64,000 nucleotides of DNA from Vibrio neptunius. GTDB taxonomy: Bacteria > Pseudomonadota > Gammaproteobacteria > Enterobacterales > Vibrionaceae. Both the position numbers and the translations under genes were made by a program. The stretch lies in contig CP079860.1 of assembly GCA_019339365.1 (NCBI GenBank), positions 806,001-870,000 on the forward strand, written 5' to 3'. Shown in pieces: positions 1-6,657 of the stretch; within the stretch, counting starts at the first letter, position 1; each line of letters opens with the position of its first letter. The notes beneath the pieces were generated by a model. The model did no database searches and had not been told where the DNA came from. It saw only the letters and a program-made list of their open reading frames with translations.

Positions 1-1238
1 CATGGGAAAACATGGTCGAAGGGCAAATCAACCTCAGAGACGCCAACGCAGGCACCATCAGCTACTTTGACGATAAAAAAAATAAGCAATATAAGCTGAA
101 TGCCAACCCTGCCCTACTGATCGCTCGTCCACGCGGCCTGCACCTGCCAGAGCAATCAATCCAATTCAATCAGCAAGCGATTCCAGGCTGTCTAATGGAT
201 TTCGCTTTGTACTTCTATCACAACTACCTGACCCGAGCGCAACAAGGGCTGGGCGTTTACTACTACATTCCTAAGCTTGAAAGCATGGAAGAAGCAGCGT
301 GGTGGGAGGACGTATTTACTTTCACCGAAGATCACTTCGGCGTGGCTCGTGGCACGATCCGCGCGACGGTACTGATCGAAACCCTGCCCGCTGTGTTCCA
401 GATGGAAGAAATGCTCTATGCCATGCGCGATCATATTGTGGCGATGAACTGTGGCCGCTGGGATTACATTTTCAGCTACATCAAAACGTTGAAAAACCAT
501 CCAGATCGCATCCTGCCAGATCGTCATGTGGTCGGTATGGATAAAGAGTTTCTCAATGCTTACAGCCAGTTATTAGTCAGAACCTGCCACCAGCGTGGGG
601 CGTTGGCCATGGGCGGCATGTCGGCCTTTATTCCAACCAAAGACCCGCAGGAGATGGAACGCGTGACCGCCAAAGTGATTGAAGATAAAGAACGCGAATC
701 GCGCAATGGTCACGATGGCACTTGGGTGGCTCACCCTGCTTTGGTCGACTTGGCGATGTCTGTGTTTGATAAACACCTTGCAGGCAAAGTCAATCAGCTT
801 GATTTTGTCAGCCCTACGCACGAAATCAGCGCAGAGCTGCTGCTTAAACCGTGTCAAGGCTCGCGTGACGAAGCTGGGGTGCGCAAGAACATTCGCATTG
901 CCCTTTACTACATTGAGGCATGGATTCAGGGTTCAGGTTGTGTGCCTATCTATGGCCTGATGGAAGATGCCGCAACCGCCGAAATCTCACGCGCAAACAT
1001 CTGGCAGTGGATTCATCACGGCGTCAAGCTGGATGACGGCCAGACCTTCAACAAACAATTATTCCACACGTGGTTGTATCAGGAACTCGACACTATCAAA
1101 CAGGAAGTGGGTGAGGCTCGCTATGCGGCAGGCCGCTTTGAACAAACTGCTGACCTTTTCTATCAGTTGTCTACCGCACAAGCGTTCGCCACCTTCCTGA
1201 CCTTACCGAGCTACGAGCTTCTGCAAGGAGCCGCGTAA
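1..1238 (+). CDS. aceB: Malate synthase A, C-terminal part (left edge cut)
   Basis: Condenses glyoxylate with acetyl-CoA to malate in the glyoxylate shunt; cytosolic. About 411 codons are visible and the frame is open through the left edge, so the first ATG at 12 is internal. Against the roughly 533-residue E. coli enzyme about 120 N-terminal residues are missing. Family blocks are clear: GQINLRDA near the edge, GRWDYIFSYIKTLKN, NGHDGTWVAHP, and near the end YGLMEDAATAEISR, whose Asp corresponds to the catalytic Asp447 of E. coli MSA. No isocitrate lyase gene (aceA) follows, so the usual aceBA pairing is not seen on this side. A strong hairpin terminator lies about 210 bp downstream. Confidence 0.95.
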   Translation, partial: WENMVEGQINLRDANAGTISYFDDKKNKQYKLNANPALLIARPRGLHLPEQSIQFNQQAIPGCLMDFALYFYHNYLTRAQQGLGVYYYIPKLESMEEAAWWEDVFTFTEDHFGVARGTIRATVLIETLPAVFQMEEMLYAMRDHIVAMNCGRWDYIFSYIKTLKNHPDRILPDRHVVGMDKEFLNAYSQLLVRTCHQRGALAMGGMSAFIPTKDPQEMERVTAKVIEDKERESRNGHDGTWVAHPALVDLAMSVFDKHLAGKVNQLDFVSPTHEISAELLLKPCQGSRDEAGVRKNIRIALYYIEAWIQGSGCVPIYGLMEDAATAEISRANIWQWIHHGVKLDDGQTFNKQLFHTWLYQELDTIKQEVGEARYAAGRFEQTADLFYQLSTAQAFATFLTLPSYELLQGAA

Positions 1239-1258
1239 ACAACAAATCAGCAGATAAC

Positions 1259-1438
1259 ATGGGAAGTTTAACTCCAGAACAAGCACTAGCCGTTATTGAC
1301 GGTACATTTCAGGCTGGACAACAGAGCCACAGCGCTGCTCTGGTGGTCGGTGTCAGTGGAGATATCTTCTAACCTCGACGAAAGCTGCGCCTTGCTTGGT
1401 ATCACTCACGCTGACCTGTTCTGTGACGAGAACGCGGC
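1259..1438 (+). pseudogene. Possible short ORF or remnant with a frame break
   Basis: Between aceB and its terminator an ATG at 1259 opens a 37-codon frame ending in GVSGDIF at a stop near 1370. A second open stretch (SNLDESCALLGITHADLF and a few more residues) follows directly in another frame and ends at about 1438. Joining the two by a single-base change would give a protein of about 60 residues. I do not recognise it, there is no good ribosome-binding site, and it may be only the aceB trailer. Confidence 0.22.
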
Positions 1439-1451
1439 ATAACTCTTGATA

Positions 1452-1475
1452 AAAAAGCGGCTACGGCCGCTTTTT
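1452..1475 (+). terminator. Rho-independent terminator after aceB
   Basis: Perfect 10-bp inverted repeat (AAAAAGCGGC / GCCGCTTTTT) with a 4-base loop, ending in T5. It is A/T-flanked on both sides, so it can also stop transcripts arriving on the minus strand from the repeat array to its right. Confidence 0.85.
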
Positions 1476-1539
1476 GTCATCACTCTTAACGGTCAACCAC
1501 GGTACCACCCCATCACTGCCGACGAAATAACATAACAAA

Positions 1540-1863
1540 CTAGCGTCTGCCCTTGTTTAAGAAACGATTTAAAAACGTCAGCCTAGAGGGTGGTAATGTA
1601 AAAGCCATCACTATCATAAACACCAATCCAATAAAGCTATACCAATCCGTAAAGGCAGAGTTATCTGTCTCGAATATGAATAACCAGTTTCTTACAAAGG
1701 TTTTGTAAAACGTTAAGGAGTAGTGTTGACTACCGAATTGAACACCAACAAGAAAATAGATAATAAAGAAAATCACTTTATCTTTGCGCAGATACAGTTC
1801 AGAGAGATAGTGGCAAATAATCACACCGAATAAACTGACAAAGACGTACAGCCAAATAGACAT
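1540..1863 (-). CDS. Small membrane protein, probable T6SS immunity protein, copy 1
   Basis: 107 residues with three likely membrane spans (about 2-19, 28-46 and 75-92) and a basic C-terminus (LNRFLNKGRR). I do not recognise a named family. Position behind an hcp-effector pair, membrane nature and duplication suggest an immunity protein guarding the inner membrane; that is inference. This distal copy is the most divergent in the variable segments (VGVQFG in the second span; FMIVMAFTL near the end). The start codon overlaps the stop of the preceding 52-codon ORF (TAATG), so translation is probably coupled. Confidence 0.75.
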   Translation of the reverse strand: MSIWLYVFVSLFGVIICHYLSELYLRKDKVIFFIIYFLVGVQFGSQHYSLTFYKTFVRNWLFIFETDNSAFTDWYSFIGLVFMIVMAFTLPPSRLTFLNRFLNKGRR

Positions 1864-2021
1864 TATTGTTCACCATGAGTGTCAGCGCGGGCCAACATCA
1901 GAGGATGGCTAGCCTTGTTATTGCAACCGGTGAAGTAGTCACCGAAGGCAACTCGGTCTTTCATCATCTCAACCATCGCATGTGCGAGCCTCATCCATAA
2001 CCTAAGCCGTCTGAGAAACAT
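1863..2021 (-). CDS. 52-residue conserved ORF, spacer copy 1
   Basis: Reads MFLRRLRLWMRLAHAM..., contains DYFTGCNNKASHPL and ends HGEQ. Basic, amphipathic N-terminus and a single Cys. Its stop TAA overlaps the ATG of the downstream membrane-protein gene in the same TAATG arrangement that joins the effector candidate to copy 4. Reading frame and length are kept in all three spacers despite base changes, which supports a real gene. Function unknown. Confidence 0.55.
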   Translation of the reverse strand: MFLRRLRLWMRLAHAMVEMMKDRVAFGDYFTGCNNKASHPLMLARADTHGEQ

Positions 2022-2044
2022 TAACATCACCATAGATTAACAAA

Positions 2045-2368
2045 CTAGCGTCTGCCCTTGTTTAAGAAACGATTTAAAAACGTCAGCCTAGAGGGTGGCA
2101 ATGTACAAACCGTCACTATCACGAACACCAATCCAATAAAGCTATACCAATCCGTATAGGCAGAGTTGTCTGCTTCGAATAAGAATAACCAGTTTCTTAC
2201 AAAGGTTTTGTCGAACGTTAAGGAATAGTGCTGGCTACCGAATTCAACAAAAACAAGAAAATAGATAATAAATAAAATCACTTTATCTTTGCGCAGATAC
2301 AGTTCAGAGAGATAGTGGCAAATAATCACACCGAGCAAACTGACAAAGACGTACAGCCAAATAGACAT
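2045..2368 (-). CDS. Small membrane protein, probable T6SS immunity protein, copy 2
   Basis: 107 residues, three predicted spans. Differs from copy 1 mainly at residues 37-48 (VFVEFGSQHYSL) and near residues 85-93 (FVIVTVCTL). The N-terminal 30 and C-terminal 20 residues are essentially invariant. Coupled by TAATG to the 52-codon ORF upstream. Membrane topology and the immunity role are inferred from sequence and context. Confidence 0.75.
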   Translation of the reverse strand: MSIWLYVFVSLLGVIICHYLSELYLRKDKVILFIIYFLVFVEFGSQHYSLTFDKTFVRNWLFLFEADNSAYTDWYSFIGLVFVIVTVCTLPPSRLTFLNRFLNKGRR

Positions 2369-2526
2369 TATTGTTCACCATGAGTGTCAGCATGGGCCAG
2401 CATCAGAGGATGGCTAGCCTTGTTATCGCAACCGGTGAAGTAGTCACCGAAGGCAACTCGGTCTTTCATCATCTCGACCATCGCATGTGCGAGCCTCATC
2501 CAGAACCTAAGCCGTCTGAGAAACAT
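2368..2526 (-). CDS. 52-residue conserved ORF, spacer copy 2
   Basis: Second copy of the spacer ORF. It keeps length, start and the TAATG junction with only a few substitutions (for example Leu to Phe in the RLRLWMR stretch). Preservation of the frame through independent substitutions argues against simple spacer DNA. No recognised domain. Confidence 0.55.
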   Translation of the reverse strand: MFLRRLRFWMRLAHAMVEMMKDRVAFGDYFTGCDNKASHPLMLAHADTHGEQ

Positions 2527-2549
2527 TAACATCGCCATAGATTAACAAA

Positions 2550-2873
2550 CTAGCGTCTGCCCTTGTTTAAGAAACGATTTAAAAACGTCAGCCTAGAGGG
2601 TGGCAATGTACAAATCGTCACTATCACGAACACCAATCCAATAAAGCTATACCAATCCGTATAGGCAGAGTTATCTGCTTCGAATAAGAATAACCAGTTT
2701 CTTACAAAGGTTTTGTCGAACGTTAAGGAGTAGTGTTGACTAAAAAAGTTAGCAAAAGCAAAAAGATAGATAATAAAGAAAATCACTTTGTCTTTGCGCA
2801 GATACAGTTCAGAGAGATAGTGGCAAATAATCACACCGAGCAAACTGACAAAGACGTACAGCCAAATAGACAT
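2550..2873 (-). CDS. Small membrane protein, probable T6SS immunity protein, copy 3
   Basis: 107 residues, three predicted spans. The second span carries the AFANFFSQHYSL variant, shifting towards the copy 4 type (VFVNFFSQHYSL), while the C-terminal half matches copy 2. This mosaic pattern fits recombination between units. Junction with the preceding small ORF is TAATG. Confidence 0.75.
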   Translation of the reverse strand: MSIWLYVFVSLLGVIICHYLSELYLRKDKVIFFIIYLFAFANFFSQHYSLTFDKTFVRNWLFLFEADNSAYTDWYSFIGLVFVIVTICTLPPSRLTFLNRFLNKGRR

Positions 2874-3031
2874 TATTGTTCACCATGAGTGTCAGCGCGG
2901 GCCAGCATCAAAGGATGGCTAGCCTTGTTATTGCAACCGGTGAAGTAGTCACCGAAGGCAACTCGGTCTTTCATCATCTCGACCATCGCATGTGCGAGCC
3001 TCATCCATAACCTAAGCCGTCTGAGAAACAT
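2873..3031 (-). CDS. 52-residue conserved ORF, spacer copy 3
   Basis: Third copy of the spacer ORF, directly downstream (in the direction of transcription) of membrane-protein copy 4. Same start, stop and junction as copies 1 and 2. It could also be a vestige of the 3' end of a lost effector gene that travelled with each immunity gene; the sequence alone does not decide. Confidence 0.55.
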   Translation of the reverse strand: MFLRRLRLWMRLAHAMVEMMKDRVAFGDYFTGCNNKASHPLMLARADTHGEQ

Positions 3032-3054
3032 TAACATCGCCATAGATTAACAAA

Positions 3055-3378
3055 CTAGCGTCTGTCCTTGTTTAAGAAACGATTTAAAAACGTCAGCCTA
3101 GAGGGTGGTGTTGTCAGGAGCATAACTATCACGAACACCAATCCAATATAGCGATACCAATCCGTATAGGCAGAGTTATCTGCTTCGAATAAGAATAACC
3201 AGCTATTAAGGAAGGCTTTGTCAAATGTTAAAGAGTAGTGTTGACTAAAAAAGTTAACAAAAACAAAAAAATAAACAATAAAGAAAATCACCTTGTCTTT
3301 GCGCAGATACAGTTCAGAGAGATAGTGGCAAATAATCACACCGAATAAACTGACAAAAACGTACAGCCAAATAGACAT
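3055..3378 (-). CDS. Small membrane protein, probable cognate immunity protein, copy 4
   Basis: The copy adjacent to the effector candidate and therefore the likely cognate immunity gene. 107 residues, three predicted spans. It has several private changes (AFLNSWLFLF; YRYIGLVFVIVMLLTTPP; final NKDRR instead of NKGRR). Its ATG overlaps the effector stop codon by one base (TAATG), so the pair should be translationally coupled. Confidence 0.78.
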   Translation of the reverse strand: MSIWLYVFVSLFGVIICHYLSELYLRKDKVIFFIVYFFVFVNFFSQHYSLTFDKAFLNSWLFLFEADNSAYTDWYRYIGLVFVIVMLLTTPPSRLTFLNRFLNKDRR

Positions 3379-4166
3379 TATTCATCCCCTTCAAAATAGG
3401 GGCTGATCGCAGATGCAGCGGTTACCGTGTTTGCTCCCGACTCAAACCATAGCGATCCTTTTGACATCGAACGCCACCCTTTGGCATAGTCTCGTTTAAA
3501 GTATCGAAATAACATAAGCTGTTCTGAGTCTGGCATATTGGTCCATTTTTGAACGACTCGCTTTTTGGAAACCAGGCCATATCCGCTTGTAGCAAGGTCC
3601 ACAACGGCATAAGCGGCGTCACCATCTCGTTTACTCAAGCCAAGAGATGAGGCTGCTTTGTGATATTGCTTGCGCAACAGACTATTACTATTTCCATATT
3701 TGCCAGTGTACTCTCCTTTCCAGTTTTGAATTATATTTCCTGTCATATTGTATGAGTTTTCATAAATATTGTTACCACCATGCGCCATCATTGGCATGCC
3801 TACCGTACTGCACCAAGATGCCCCCGCAATAGAGAAAATCGAGCTGGTCACACACCCCCCATAACCGACCGACAATTGCCCAATCCCCGCCACTAGACCT
3901 ATACCATACACACCTAACTCCAAGGCTTGATCAATCAGGCTTTGACGTTCTCTTTTTACAAGTCGGACAACCCTCTCCCCAACTAAAATACCGTTCTCGT
4001 AGTCTCGCAATAGACATTTTCCAAGAAAACGATACTGCTCTCGAAACTCATGCTGAATGGTAGGGTCAGACAAGTGCGTCAGACTGTATGTGTTGGCTTG
4101 TTGAAGCAGCCCACGGACAATCATTTTCACCTCATCTTGGGTGATTTCACCTCGACTTGAGCTCAT
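3378..4166 (-). CDS. Putative T6SS effector with a DUF4225-like domain
   Basis: 262 residues. Residues about 90-140 are glycine-rich and hydrophobic (GVYGIGLVAGIGQLSVGYG... SIFSIAGASW), followed by HGGNNIYENSYN, QYHKAASSLG, GDAAYAVVDLATSGYGL and a C-terminal LFRYFKRDYAKGWRSMSKG block. This is the pattern I associate with DUF4225 proteins. It overlaps the upstream hcp gene (ATGA) and is followed at once by a membrane-protein gene, the classic order Hcp / effector / immunity. I infer a membrane-acting antibacterial effector delivered through Hcp. The family assignment is from memory of the motif pattern, not a search. Confidence 0.7.
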   Translation of the reverse strand: MSSSRGEITQDEVKMIVRGLLQQANTYSLTHLSDPTIQHEFREQYRFLGKCLLRDYENGILVGERVVRLVKRERQSLIDQALELGVYGIGLVAGIGQLSVGYGGCVTSSIFSIAGASWCSTVGMPMMAHGGNNIYENSYNMTGNIIQNWKGEYTGKYGNSNSLLRKQYHKAASSLGLSKRDGDAAYAVVDLATSGYGLVSKKRVVQKWTNMPDSEQLMLFRYFKRDYAKGWRSMSKGSLWFESGANTVTAASAISPYFEGDE

Positions 4167-4665
4167 CGTTCGTCCTTATCCCTAACGTCTGAGAACGCTT
4201 GAAGCCATGAGGAAAAAGCGCCAGTATTGGCTCCTATATGCCTCCAACTGATGTCTCGGTATGAGATCAGCATGGTTTCATTCATTTCGTTGTCGTTGAA
4301 GTCAATAACATGTGGCATATGTGTCGATAAAGAACGTATCAGCGCCCCTGTCAGCTTAATTTCGTAAAACAGTTCGCTGCCACCTTTAGAGCTTGGACGG
4401 TAGAAATTTAAGCAACATTTGAGTTCATCCCCATCAGAACAAGCCTGAGCGAGAATCGGACTGGCCTTATCTATCTTTTTCACTATTTGAATCGGGTGAT
4501 GAATAGCCTTGTTATCGTAATCGATGGAATGAGAGAAAGACAAAACGGTGATTTGATCTTCATGACCAGATTGGTAGCTGTTCCCCATAGATAGGGGGTA
4601 TTACAAGCATGAGACAGACATCCGTTGTCGACACTCTCTATTGAAAGAAAAGCTCTTGTAGACAT
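4163..4665 (-). CDS. hcp: Hcp-family T6SS tube protein (reading frame interrupted)
   Basis: Hexameric ring protein that forms the T6SS inner tube and carries small effectors. The start ATG at 4665 has a strong GGAGGT site 5 bases upstream and opens MSTRAFLSIESVDNG, the usual Hcp N-terminus. The rest (GNSYQSGHEDQITVLSFSH, HHPIQIVKKIDKASPIL, FYEIKLTGA, ISYRDISWRHIGA) continues in another frame from about 4588. One extra C in the C5 run (4594-4598 on the plus strand) would join both parts into about 167 residues, the normal Hcp size. The internal ATG at 4588 has no ribosome site. The break may be a sequencing error or a real inactivation. Overlaps the effector gene by ATGA. Confidence 0.8.
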
Positions 4666-5094
4666 GTTATACCTCCGATAAAAAAATTAACGTACCAAAC
4701 CTGGTTAAAAATCGCACTATTGCATATCGACCCGAAAAAGCGGTCAAAAAACAACCAAATCTTAATTAATGACAGTATTTTGTACTGAAAAGCTAGAGGT
4801 AATGCCACTATTGACTGGTATATCGACAGTTAGAGCCAAGCGTTGACGAAAATAATATCTTCCGGTATGTGATGTCTAATCAAAAAAAAAAGATTGAAAT
4901 TACACCAATTCGAGGGAAATATGCGCCACGTGTCATTCTTCATATCATGTACGCACGGCTCATAAGGTGCGAAGAGGGTAGAAGCATCATCCATGACCTA
5001 GGTCGTCTGAGAGATGTTGCCGTCACTGCATGTCATGATAACTAAAACGGGCTAAGCTTAACCCGATGAACGCCCATCGGGTTGCGATAGGAGG
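4666..5094. other. Intergenic region upstream of hcp with a decayed spacer-ORF fragment
   Basis: About 430 bp, AT-rich near hcp, and presumably carrying its promoter. At 4984-5030 the plus-strand sequence resembles the segment of the 505-bp unit that encodes the N-terminus of the 52-residue ORF (minus-strand reading SLRRPRSWM versus FLRRLRLWM), with its start codon lost. The repeat-related sequence therefore flanks both sides of the hcp-effector genes. No other gene seen. Confidence 0.5.
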
Positions 5095-5577
5095 TTATTC
5101 GAACTGAGTCTGCCAACCTTTGAGGATTTGATTAATCTGACGCTTCTGGTTTGAGTTCATGCCTTTTACCAGTTTATGCTGTACTTGAGCATGCTCTTCA
5201 ATGATTTTATCAATCAAGGTAAACCCTTCATCCGTCAGTTGCACGGTGACACTGCGGCGGTCTTGTTTACTGTGCTCACGCGCAATGAGGCGTTTGGACT
5301 CCAACTTATCAAGACGATTTGTCATCGCACCAGAAGTGAGCATCATAGAATCGATTAATTCAGAAGGGGTTAGGCGAAATGGTGAACCACTGCGCCGTAA
5401 GGTGGCCAAGACATCAAACTCACCCAGCTTTAAGTCATAGCGCTTGTGCAATTGCGTGACTTCCGTTTCCATATGTTTGGCAATTCTGAGCAGCCTGCCC
5501 ATGATGGCCATGGGTTCAGTATCTAATTCGGGCTTTTCCTTTGCCCATTGTTCGACCACTCTATCTATAGCGTCCAT
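5095..5577 (-). CDS. MarR-family transcriptional regulator
   Basis: 160 residues with a MarR winged helix: LKLGEFDVLATLRRSG, then LTPSELIDSMMLTSGAMTNRLDKLESKRLIAREHSKQDRRSVTVQLTDEG (about 50-135), flanked by dimerisation helices. Divergent from the EamA transporter gene with a 118-bp gap containing two copies of an inverted repeat, so it most likely represses both itself and the exporter. Ligand unknown. Confidence 0.9.
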   Translation of the reverse strand: MDAIDRVVEQWAKEKPELDTEPMAIMGRLLRIAKHMETEVTQLHKRYDLKLGEFDVLATLRRSGSPFRLTPSELIDSMMLTSGAMTNRLDKLESKRLIAREHSKQDRRSVTVQLTDEGFTLIDKIIEEHAQVQHKLVKGMNSNQKRQINQILKGWQTQFE

Positions 5578-5612
5578 GAACTGGTTTCTCCACTAACAAA
5601 ATGACGTATCGA

Positions 5613-5634
5613 AGTATCTTAACATAAAGATACT
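5613..5634. promoter_or_regulatory. Operator candidate 1 for the MarR regulator
   Basis: Perfect 8-bp inverted repeat AGTATCTT-(6)-AAGATACT in the promoter zone of the marR-type gene. It shares the core TATCTTAACNTAAAGATA with a second copy 57 bp away on the transporter side. Confidence 0.65.
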
Positions 5635-5671
5635 TTACAAACAGAACTTTTAGGCGTACATTCACGCAAAA

Positions 5672-5689
5672 TATCTTAACGTAAAGATA
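5672..5689. promoter_or_regulatory. Operator candidate 2, in front of the EamA gene
   Basis: TATCTT-(6)-AAGATA inverted repeat ending 6 bp before the transporter ATG. Binding here would block initiation of the exporter gene directly. Confidence 0.65.
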
Positions 5690-5695
5690 AAAATT

Positions 5696-6596
5696 ATGAA
5701 TATATTACTGGCGATGATCCCCGCTTTCTTCTGGGGTACAACATACGCAGTGACACAATATAGCTTGACTGATTGGCCTCCCCTACTGCTGGGAGCCATT
5801 CGCGCACTTCCTGCCGGGCTCTTGTTACTGATGATTAAACCGTCTCTGCCAAAAAAAAGGAGACTGGCAAATTCTCTTCAGTCTTGGACTGATTAACATT
5901 GCGACCTTCTTCGGGCTGATTTTTGTTATGGCATTGACCTTGCCTTCGGCAATTTCCGGTGTGGGTATGGTGTCTGTCCCCGTGTTTGCCATGGTGTACA
6001 ACTGGGTAGTGAACAAAACTCGCCCTAGCTCGATTCAGGCTGTCTGTGGTGCGGCCCTAGTGGGTCTGGCGTGGATGTTGTTCTCTCCAAACTCGATTAG
6101 CCTCAATCCGATTGGTTTGGGGGCGATGCTCGCTGCCATCATGTGTATCGTTGCGGGTAGCTCCTTGACCAAGTCATTGGGCAACCGCATGCACTGGTGG
6201 ACCGTACTGACATGGCAGCTGATTCTCGGCGGCGCGATTCTGTCTGTCGCGGCAGGGTTTCAGGCAGTCGTGGACCCAGCGCAATACAGCAACGCACTAG
6301 GCAATTTCTCGCTTAGTAATGGCTTAGGTTTATTGTGGGTCGTCGGTCTCAACACCGCATTGGGTTACGGCATGTATGTGTGGCTTTTGCAACGCATGAC
6401 TGTGGTGGACTTTACCTTTGGCGGCATTGCCAACCCAATTGCAGGTATCGTAACGGGTCTGGTGCTGCTGGGTGAATCTTTTACCCCACTCCAGTACAGC
6501 CTGATGAGCGGTATGATCGTGATGTCTCTGCTACCACAGGCAATACTGGCGCTGAGACAAAACAAACCGTCACCAACGCAGTGCCAATCAAGCTGA
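5696..6596 (+). CDS. EamA/DMT-family transporter (reading frame interrupted)
   Basis: Inner-membrane drug/metabolite exporter with about ten predicted spans once repaired. The first 50 codons (MNILLAMIPAFFWGTTYAVTQ...) run into a stop after an A8 run at 5851-5858. Dropping one A restores LPKKGDWQILFSLGLINIATFFGLIFVMALTLPS and continues to 6596, giving about 299 residues, normal for the family. Divergent from and presumably controlled by the MarR-type regulator. The frame break sits in a homopolymer and may be a sequencing error. Substrate unknown. Confidence 0.85.
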
Positions 6597-6613
6597 GTAA
6601 TTCGACCTATTGC

Positions 6614-6642
6614 AAAGGGCCACTTTTGATGTGGCCCTTTTT
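6614..6642. terminator. Bidirectional terminator between converging genes
   Basis: AAAGGGCCAC-(7)-GTGGCCCTTT with T-runs on both strands, placed between the EamA gene and the GGDEF-EAL gene, which converge. Confidence 0.85.
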
Positions 6643-6657
6643 GATTGACTGCACGTG

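Larger units (their letters stand above)
1540..3378 (-). repeat. Four tandem 505-bp units carrying duplicated small membrane-protein genes
   Basis: Four 107-codon ORFs begin exactly 505 bp apart (low-coordinate ends 1540, 2045, 2550, 3055). The roughly 181-bp spacers between them are also repeated and nearly identical, each holding a 52-codon ORF. Copy 4 lacks its own spacer ORF upstream and is joined directly to the effector candidate gene. The near identity of spacers and termini implies recent amplification or gene conversion. Differences concentrate in the second membrane segment (about residues 37-48) and around residues 85-95 of the encoded proteins. Confidence 0.95.

Noticed and set aside
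1540..3378. Regular repeats that could suggest CRISPR or a satellite array
   Set aside because: The unit is 505 bp and contains complete coding frames; there are no short repeats with unique spacers and no cas genes.
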